Source of the DNA: Alphaproteobacteria bacterium
GTDB lineage: Bacteria; Pseudomonadota; Alphaproteobacteria; CACIAM-22H2
Reading direction: 5' to 3'
NCBI GenBank assembly: GCA_016124335.1
Contig: WGNX01000005.1
Coordinates: forward strand, 539,524 to 603,523
Length of the DNA stretch: 64,000 bases
Part shown: positions 61,253 through 64,000 of the stretch, one piece after another
Position numbering within the stretch: the first letter of the stretch is position 1
Layout of the letters: the number at the start of each line of letters is the position of its first letter
The notes under the pieces: generated by a model
What the model saw: the letters and a program-made list of their open reading frames with translations, nothing else
The model's database searches: none
What the model was told of the DNA's origin: nothing
Program-made: the position numbers and the translations under genes

Positions 61253-62332
61253 ATGGCCGAAATCGCCGATCTTTCCCTCGCGCGCGTAACCAAGCGATTT
61301 GGCGCACACGTCGCCGTCGATGCCGTCGACTTTTCGGCCGCGCGGGGCGCCTTCTTCTCGATCCTTGGCCCGTCTGGCTGCGGCAAGACCACGCTGATGC
61401 GCATGATCGCGGGCTTCGAAATGCCCAGCGAAGGCGATATCGCGATCCGCGGCGCCTCGATGGCGGGCGTGCCGGCCAACCGCCGGCCGGTCAACATGGT
61501 CTTCCAGAACCTGGCGCTTTTCCCGACCATGACGGTGGGCGAGAACGTCGCCTACGGGCTCGATTGCCGCGGCGTGGCGCGCGGCGAGCGCGAGGCGCGC
61601 GTACGCCGCATCCTCGGCCGCGTCGGGCTTGCCGATTTCATCGACCGTCGCGTCACCCAGCTTTCCGGCGGCCAGCGCCAGCGCGTGGCGATCGCGCGCT
61701 GTCTCGTGCTCGAGCCGACGATCCTGCTTCTCGACGAACCGCTCGGCGCGCTCGACCTGAAGCTGCGCGAACACATGAAGATCGAGCTGAAGCGGCTTCA
61801 GGCCGATTTCAACACGACGTTCGTCTACATCACGCACGACCAGTCCGAAGCGCTTGTGATGTCCGATCAGGTCGCGGTCATGAACCGCGGCCGGTTCGAA
61901 CAGGTCGGCAGCCCGCGCGAGCTTTACCGCGATCCGGCTTCCGCGTTCGTGGCCGGCTTCGTGGGCGATGCCAACCGGTGGCCGGCCGAGTTCGAAGCGC
62001 CGAACCGCGTGCGTCTTTCGGGCGGGGCGACCGTCGCCGGCCGCCGGTTCGGGCCGCCCTCGGCGGGGCCGGCGACGTGCTTCGTGCGCCCTGAATCGGT
62101 GGCGCTCGCACCGTCGGCCGAAGCGCTTTCGGCGCTGGAAAACCGTTATTCCGGCAAGGTCGTCTCGGTGCTTTTCGACGGCGCCAATTCCACGCTGCTG
62201 GTGCGCGCGGATGCCGGCGGCTTCGAGCTGCGCGCCACGCTGCCGCAGACGGGTGCGCTGGCGGGCGTGGAGAAAGGCGCGGCCGTGCATTTCGGCTGGT
62301 CCGCCGAAGCGGCACGGATCTTCGCGGCATGA
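61253..62332 (+). CDS. ABC transporter ATP-binding protein (PotA-type)
   Basis: LGPSGCGKTTLMRMIAGF, LSGGQRQRVAIARCLV, LLLDEPLGALDLKLREHMKIELK. Confidence 0.96.
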   Translation: MAEIADLSLARVTKRFGAHVAVDAVDFSAARGAFFSILGPSGCGKTTLMRMIAGFEMPSEGDIAIRGASMAGVPANRRPVNMVFQNLALFPTMTVGENVAYGLDCRGVARGEREARVRRILGRVGLADFIDRRVTQLSGGQRQRVAIARCLVLEPTILLLDEPLGALDLKLREHMKIELKRLQADFNTTFVYITHDQSEALVMSDQVAVMNRGRFEQVGSPRELYRDPASAFVAGFVGDANRWPAEFEAPNRVRLSGGATVAGRRFGPPSAGPATCFVRPESVALAPSAEALSALENRYSGKVVSVLFDGANSTLLVRADAGGFELRATLPQTGALAGVEKGAAVHFGWSAEAARIFAA

Positions 62333-63192
62333 TGCGCGCGCGCGGCCTCGCATTCTGGCTGCTGCTGCTGCCGCCCGTGCTGTGGCTGGGCCTGCTCTTG
62401 ATCGTGCCGCATGTCGAAATCGCGATCCTCTCGTTCAGCGAAAGGGTCGGGCCGCGTCTTTACCGGTTCGGCTTCGCCAACTACCTCGCCTTCCTGACCG
62501 AGCCGCTCTACTGGCGCACCTTCGCGCGAACGGCCGTGATGTCGATCGCGGTCACCGCGATCACGCTGGTCGTGGCGTTTCCGGTGGCGTTCTACATCGC
62601 CAAGGCAGCGCGGGGGGTGTCGAAGGCGGTGCTGTTCCTGCTTTGCCTGCTGCCGTTCTGGGCGTCCGAACTCGTGCGGACGCTGGGCTGGATGATCCTG
62701 CTGCGCGAGACTGGCCTTGTCTCGGCGCTGCTTCAGGCAACCGGCCTGTCCGCCGGCCCGGTCGAACTGCTCTATAACGACGGCGCGGTGATCGTGGGGC
62801 TTGTCTATGGCGGGCTTCTGTTCATGGTCGTGCCGCTGGTCAACGCGCTCGACAGCCTCGACTTCTCGCTGATCGAGGCGGGCTTCGATCTGGGCGGCAG
62901 CCGGATCGACGTGCTGCGCCGTGTGGTGATCCCGCACGCGATGCCGGGCATCGTGGCGGGCTCGATCGTCGTGTTCATGCTGACGGCGGGTAACTTCGTC
63001 ACCGCCGCCCTGCTTGGCGGCAAGAACGGCTTGTGGTTCACCGAGCAGATCTACGCGCAGTTCATCGTCCGCTTCAACTGGCCGCAGGGCGCCGCGTTCG
63101 GGCTGCTGCTCCTGCTGCTGTCGAGCGCCATCGTGTGGATCGGTCTGAAGCTCACGGGCCAGGGCTTCGGCGAAACGATGCGGCGGAGTTGA
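62329..63192 (+). CDS. ABC transporter permease (PotB-type)
   Basis: Multi-TM protein with EAGFDLGGSRIDVLRRVVIPHAMPG EAA-like loop. Confidence 0.95.
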   Translation: MMRARGLAFWLLLLPPVLWLGLLLIVPHVEIAILSFSERVGPRLYRFGFANYLAFLTEPLYWRTFARTAVMSIAVTAITLVVAFPVAFYIAKAARGVSKAVLFLLCLLPFWASELVRTLGWMILLRETGLVSALLQATGLSAGPVELLYNDGAVIVGLVYGGLLFMVVPLVNALDSLDFSLIEAGFDLGGSRIDVLRRVVIPHAMPGIVAGSIVVFMLTAGNFVTAALLGGKNGLWFTEQIYAQFIVRFNWPQGAAFGLLLLLLSSAIVWIGLKLTGQGFGETMRRS

Positions 63193-63195
63193 CCG

Positions 63196-64000
63196 ATGGG
63201 ACGGCCGACGCGCAGCTGGAAGCTCTATGTCGCGTGCTTCTACATCTTCCTGTTCGCACCGCTCGCGGTGGTCGCCGCCTTCGCGTTCAACGCCAGCCAG
63301 TATCCCTCGCCGCCGTGGCTGGGATTCACGCTCGAATGGTTCGCGGGCAACGGCGCGGTGTTCGGCCGGCCGGGCGTGCTGCGCGATGGCCCGATGCTCG
63401 CAAGCCTCCTTGCCAGCGTGAAGGTCGCGATCCCGGTGGCGGCACTCGCCGTGGCGCTTGGCACGGCCAATGCGTTCCTGCTCGAACGGCACGAATTTCC
63501 CGGCAAGGCGCTGCTTGCCAACATGATGCTGTGGCCGCTGGTCATTCCCGGCGTGATCCTCGGCATCTCGATCCTCGCTTTCTCCAGCCGCGTGGCGAAC
63601 GGTCTTGAAGACCTGTTCGACGCCGACCTCGACTTCCTGCGCCCGGGCCTGCCGCTGGTCGTCGCGGGCCAGCTCTCGTTCATCCTGACGATCGCCACGC
63701 TCGTGATCTCCGCGCGCCTGCGCCGGTTCGACCGGGCGCTGGAGGAAGCCGCGCGCGATCTGGGGGCGGGGCCGTGGCGCACGCTGCGCACGGTCACGTT
63801 GCCCTATCTGCGGCCCGCGATGGTGGGGGCAGGGCTGGTGGCGTTCCTGATGAGCTTCGAGAATTTCAACACGACGCTCATCCTCGTTGGGTCCGAGCCG
63901 CCGCTTCCGGTCTACATGTACGGGCAGATGCGCGAGGGGGCGAGCCCGGCGCTCAACGCCGTCAGCCTCGTGCTGATGCTGGGCACCGCCGCAGTCGCGA
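63196..64000 (+). CDS. ABC transporter permease (PotC-type), 3' truncated by window
   Basis: EAARDLGAGPWRTLRTVTLPYLRPA EAA loop; open to window end. Confidence 0.93.
   Translation, partial: MGRPTRSWKLYVACFYIFLFAPLAVVAAFAFNASQYPSPPWLGFTLEWFAGNGAVFGRPGVLRDGPMLASLLASVKVAIPVAALAVALGTANAFLLERHEFPGKALLANMMLWPLVIPGVILGISILAFSSRVANGLEDLFDADLDFLRPGLPLVVAGQLSFILTIATLVISARLRRFDRALEEAARDLGAGPWRTLRTVTLPYLRPAMVGAGLVAFLMSFENFNTTLILVGSEPPLPVYMYGQMREGASPALNAVSLVLMLGTAAVA

Overview
This is a GC-rich, densely coding alphaproteobacterial chromosomal window (gene content looks Rhodospirillales-like; that assignment is inference). I found no CRISPR array, transposon, phage or rRNA. Left to right it holds: an RND pump 3' end and Crp regulator; MaoC and ribF; a divergent flagellar export/rod locus (flgB-flgC-fliE-fliQ-fliR-flhB facing a small FlhB-C-like gene, an orphan ORF, fliO and fliP); two tandem GntR paralogs divergent from a TRAP transporter operon ending in aroQ; an MCP and acs; gpsA-EVE-Rieske; an FMN-riboswitch-controlled type-II lumazine synthase; tsaD divergent from hemC-hemD-hemY; an uncharacterised two-gene module; tRNA-Thr(CGT); a branched-chain amino-acid-type ABC operon; PhoX; a TPR protein; four PAS-like sensor proteins; two tandem orphan histidine kinases; a DUF3095 cyclase-like protein; a predicted membrane-anchored pseudokinase cluster; AlaX; and a spermidine/putrescine-type ABC operon truncated at the window edge. 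The observations most worth checking are the in-frame hemD/mitofilin-like fusion with a retained internal Shine-Dalgarno/ATG, the pseudokinase cluster (HRD to HRA, DFG to LGP), the orphan two-gene module at 25773-28309, six convergent gene pairs whose two stop codons interlock in one CTAG, and a 26-bp palindrome between the GntR pair and the TRAP-aroQ operon. All product calls come from reading translated sequence; no database search was run.
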